From contig OX123197.2 in NCBI GenBank assembly GCA_944739405.2, positions 1,743,501 to 1,807,500 of the forward strand: DNA of 64,000 nt. Reading direction: 5' to 3'. The stretch comes from Euclidia mi (Eukaryota; Arthropoda; Insecta; Lepidoptera; Erebidae). The notes beneath the pieces are model-generated. The model had not been told where the DNA came from, did not search any database, and saw only the letters and a program-made list of their open reading frames with translations. Within the stretch, counting starts at the first letter, position 1. Every line of letters begins with the position of its first letter. Shown one piece after another: positions 62,801-64,000 of the stretch. The position numbers were made by a program, and so were the translations under genes.

Positions 62801-64000
62801 GTTCCTACAAAACTACGACTTTGAGCTCGAGTATCGTAAAGGAAACCGGCTCCAGCACGCTGATTTCTTTAGCAGAAATCACAGTGAACTGTCAGTAAAC
62901 GTAATTACAAAAGACGTAGAATGGTTGAAGGTCGAACAACGACGAGATGACGAACTTCGGCCGATACTGAATAACCTGATTGACAACAATCCAGTCGAAG
63001 GTTTTACCTTGGAAGAAGGTGTATTGAAGAAGCACGTCCTAGACCCGATATTCGGCCAACAGCTGCGAACAGTAGTACCGAAGTCCTTCCAATGGAGTTT
63101 AATTAATTCCTTCCACACCACACTCAAGCACCCAGGTTGGGAGAAAACCCTACAGAAAATCAAAGAAACCTACTGGTTTGATAAAATGAGCACCACGATC
63201 CGAAGATACGTTGACAACTGCGTGGTATGTAGAACTTGTAAAGGCACATCTGGGGCAGTACAAGCACAGCTACATCCGATAGAAAAACCAACATGTGCAT
63301 TTCAAGTGATCCACATGGACATCACGGGAAAGTTGGGAAGCCAAGAGGATCAACAGTACGTTATCGTAACAGTGGATGCATTTACAAAATACGTACTGTT
63401 ATATCATGCGACTGATAAAAGCCCACACAGTACGCTTGCCGCATTAAAACGTACAGTACATTTATTTGGTACACCAGTTCAAATAATCGTGGATGGAGGA
63501 AGGGAATTTTTAGGCGAGTTCACACAGTTCTGTGAACGGTTTGGCATAAACATTCATGCCATAGCGCCAGGCATCAGCCGAGCAAATGGCCAGGTGGAGA
63601 GAGTGGTAGCCACACTGAAAAACGCACTGGTAATGATCAAGAATTACGAGACCGAAGAGTGGCACAGCACCCTTGAAGAACTACAGCTAGCGATGAATTG
63701 CACAGCACATCGCGTGACAGGAGTAGCACCACTCACGCTGATCACACAACGAAAGCATTGCGCACCACCAGGATTACTTAACCTGGTCGACATTGACAAC
63801 CAAACGATTGACATAGAGGCGTTGACAAGACAAGTACAGCAACGAATGACTCAGACCGCTGAGTATGATAGGCAGCGCTTCAACTCCCGCAAGGCTAAAA
63901 TAAATCATTTTCAACGTGGGGACTATGTACTGATCAAAAACAATCCTCGCAATCAAACATCACTGGATCCCAAATTCAGTGTGCCCTACGAAATTATCAG
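59808..64000 (+). CDS. Ty3/Gypsy-type gag-pol polyprotein, open to window end
   Basis: One frame runs from ATG 59808 for more than 1,390 codons without stop. Gag has a Ser/Thr/Pro-rich N-terminus and a core with the motif REWCQHI. Two zinc knuckles follow (first Cys at residues 364 and 405). The protease active site is IFDSGAECSLI (Asp 454). The RT has its YVDD at residues 761-764, and RNase H begins at TDASSLGFG (Asp 910). The integrase has an HHCC finger (from His 1103) and catalytic Asp 1171, Asp 1229 and Glu 1264. In the RT, residues 711-725 contain a duplicated 16-bp segment in place of the conserved motif expected between the palm strands, which probably disables the enzyme. Gag and Pol share one frame. 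Exact lineage within Ty3/Gypsy is not assigned. Confidence 0.9.
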   Translation, partial: MGDSPDHGSRDASNAGITLFKNNYGDPPSSSEVGSEQALVPTTSSAASVQPVTTGAAQGSTMLIDPASLDVSGVPANNFSAVQPITTGMSKGTTCTPITAEIPSSVGVPFMPMGPTSYNQGVYLPEIPIAAGSCNTTTMHPTTPIVGCPPQFVMQMMEMMQKMSERLYSPPEPRIRIKDIYLPSFDPDSHVGVREWCQHIDKAAASYKLNDLDLRTKVCGLLQGRAKMWIDDWLVTTSSWEEFREKLITTFEPENRYSRDILQFREHVYDSSKDISEFLSRAWVLWKRITKDQLDDELSVEAVIGCINDERLRIELLNAKANTVPELISVASSLKKKRPHQNPITSMPKRPRYPDSSQAAAVRCQICKRTNHSTNECRFRPSESTPNLQRTNTTTTENSKNVITCSFCKKTGHTFETCYKRQNALTSNVNCIAGTNQAPITVTIGAITIRAIFDSGAECSLIRESIAAKLPGQRRSAVNHMKGIGQFPVISLVEMKTICIIDAIRIEILFFVVPDHEMSADVLIGMNLIHGTNLSMVITSDGTRLMHQQMVHHVTEKSSIFEKLDCDLTNPEELNQLRTLLIKYEHLFIRGYPKTRVNTGELEMRLKNADKYVERRPYRLSPVEREKVRDIIKDLLEHNIIRESKSPYSSPIILVKKKNGDDRLCVDYRELNANTLRDHYPLPLISDQIDQLANGYYYTSFDMAAGFHQIPIAETSIENPIAETLYEYITMPFGLSNACSVYQRCINRALYPLLGTVAQVYVDDVLSKSTNFCEGLSNIERILIALQEAGFSINADKCSFFKRTIEYLGNLVSDGQVRPSPRKVEALVKAPTPKTVKQVRQFNGLASYFRKYIPDFSRIMVPLYELTKQGAKWEWEDRHEKARSTIIQCLTSAPVLTLFQEGAPIQLYTDASSLGFGAVLVQIFDGRQHAVAFMSMRTTDTESRYHSYELETLAVVRAIKHFRQYLYGRKFTVITDCNSLKASKHKKDLLPRIHRWWAFLQNYDFELEYRKGNRLQHADFFSRNHSELSVNVITKDVEWLKVEQRRDDELRPILNNLIDNNPVEGFTLEEGVLKKHVLDPIFGQQLRTVVPKSFQWSLINSFHTTLKHPGWEKTLQKIKETYWFDKMSTTIRRYVDNCVVCRTCKGTSGAVQAQLHPIEKPTCAFQVIHMDITGKLGSQEDQQYVIVTVDAFTKYVLLYHATDKSPHSTLAALKRTVHLFGTPVQIIVDGGREFLGEFTQFCERFGINIHAIAPGISRANGQVERVVATLKNALVMIKNYETEEWHSTLEELQLAMNCTAHRVTGVAPLTLITQRKHCAPPGLLNLVDIDNQTIDIEALTRQVQQRMTQTAEYDRQRFNSRKAKINHFQRGDYVLIKNNPRNQTSLDPKFSVPYEII

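Larger units (their letters stand above)
56700..64000 (+). mobile_element. Ty3/Gypsy-type LTR retrotransposon, 5' LTR interrupted, runs off window
   Basis: A promoter-bearing 5' LTR (left boundary approximate) is split by a Jockey-type LINE at 56818-59703 and resumes at 59704. The gag-pol frame opens at 59808 and is still open at base 64000. No 3' LTR is in the window. Plus orientation, antisense to the host gene. Confidence 0.85.

Noticed and set aside
60425..63163. Minus-strand frames opposite gag-pol
   Set aside because: Shadows of the open plus-strand polyprotein frame, which carries all recognisable motifs.

Overview
The window looks like a piece of a lepidopteran (moth or butterfly) genome. 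The evidence is the set of dispersed repeats (the CAAGTGCGAGTCG/GGTTCCGTA repeat, the CCACTGCTGGAC RTE tails, TC...CTAG Helitron-like ends, tRNA-derived SINEs), the AT-rich background, and one host gene with insect receptor-guanylyl-cyclase sequence. No rRNA, genuine tRNA, CRISPR or bacterial feature was seen.

Host gene. Four short minus-strand exons (55702-55890, 40029-40164, 35084-35175, 5882-6023) have good GT/AG splice sites and matching phases. Joined, they read as the membrane-distal to juxtamembrane part of the ANF-receptor-type ligand-binding domain of a receptor guanylyl cyclase. The signal peptide and N-terminus lie to the right of the window; the transmembrane, kinase-homology and cyclase domains lie to the left. 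Almost everything else sits in the introns of this gene (about 15.5 kb, 4.9 kb and 29 kb) or in its incomplete flanking introns, and is mobile DNA.

Layout. 1-2620: plus-strand CR1-like LINE (family X) with a broken ORF2. 3369-5370: decayed BEL/Pao gag-protease. 5882-6023: exon. 6333-15660: three-level nest, in which LINE A (FP-type ORF1 plus EN/RT ORF2) is split by a truncated LINE B, which is itself split by an element coding for an RT with YLDDG and a restriction-like endonuclease; two levels have clear target-site duplications. 16-20 kb: small repeats, a MITE inside a Helitron-like element. 20.2-25.8 kb: dispersed repeat, LINE C and a LINE ORF1. 26.0-26.5 kb: probable solo LTR. 28398-32347: complete RTE-type LINE with an uninterrupted long ORF and a perfect 16-bp target-site duplication. 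32.6-35.0 kb: MITE, SINE, Helitron-like ends. 35084-35175: exon. 36042-37690: foldback-like inverted repeat with tandem subrepeats and a perfect 68-bp palindrome. 38.7-42.6 kb: SINEs around an exon. 43.1-45.7 kb: LINE fragments. 46951-54180: family X LINE remnant containing a mosaic SINE and a nearly intact 5.8-kb family B LINE. 55702-55890: exon. 56.7 kb to the end: Ty3/Gypsy-type element whose 5' LTR was hit by a truncated Jockey-type LINE between TATA box and initiator, followed by an open gag-pol frame running off the window.

The mobile elements are not a cooperative system. Their interest lies in insertion order, structural oddities and possible effects on a gene with very long introns.
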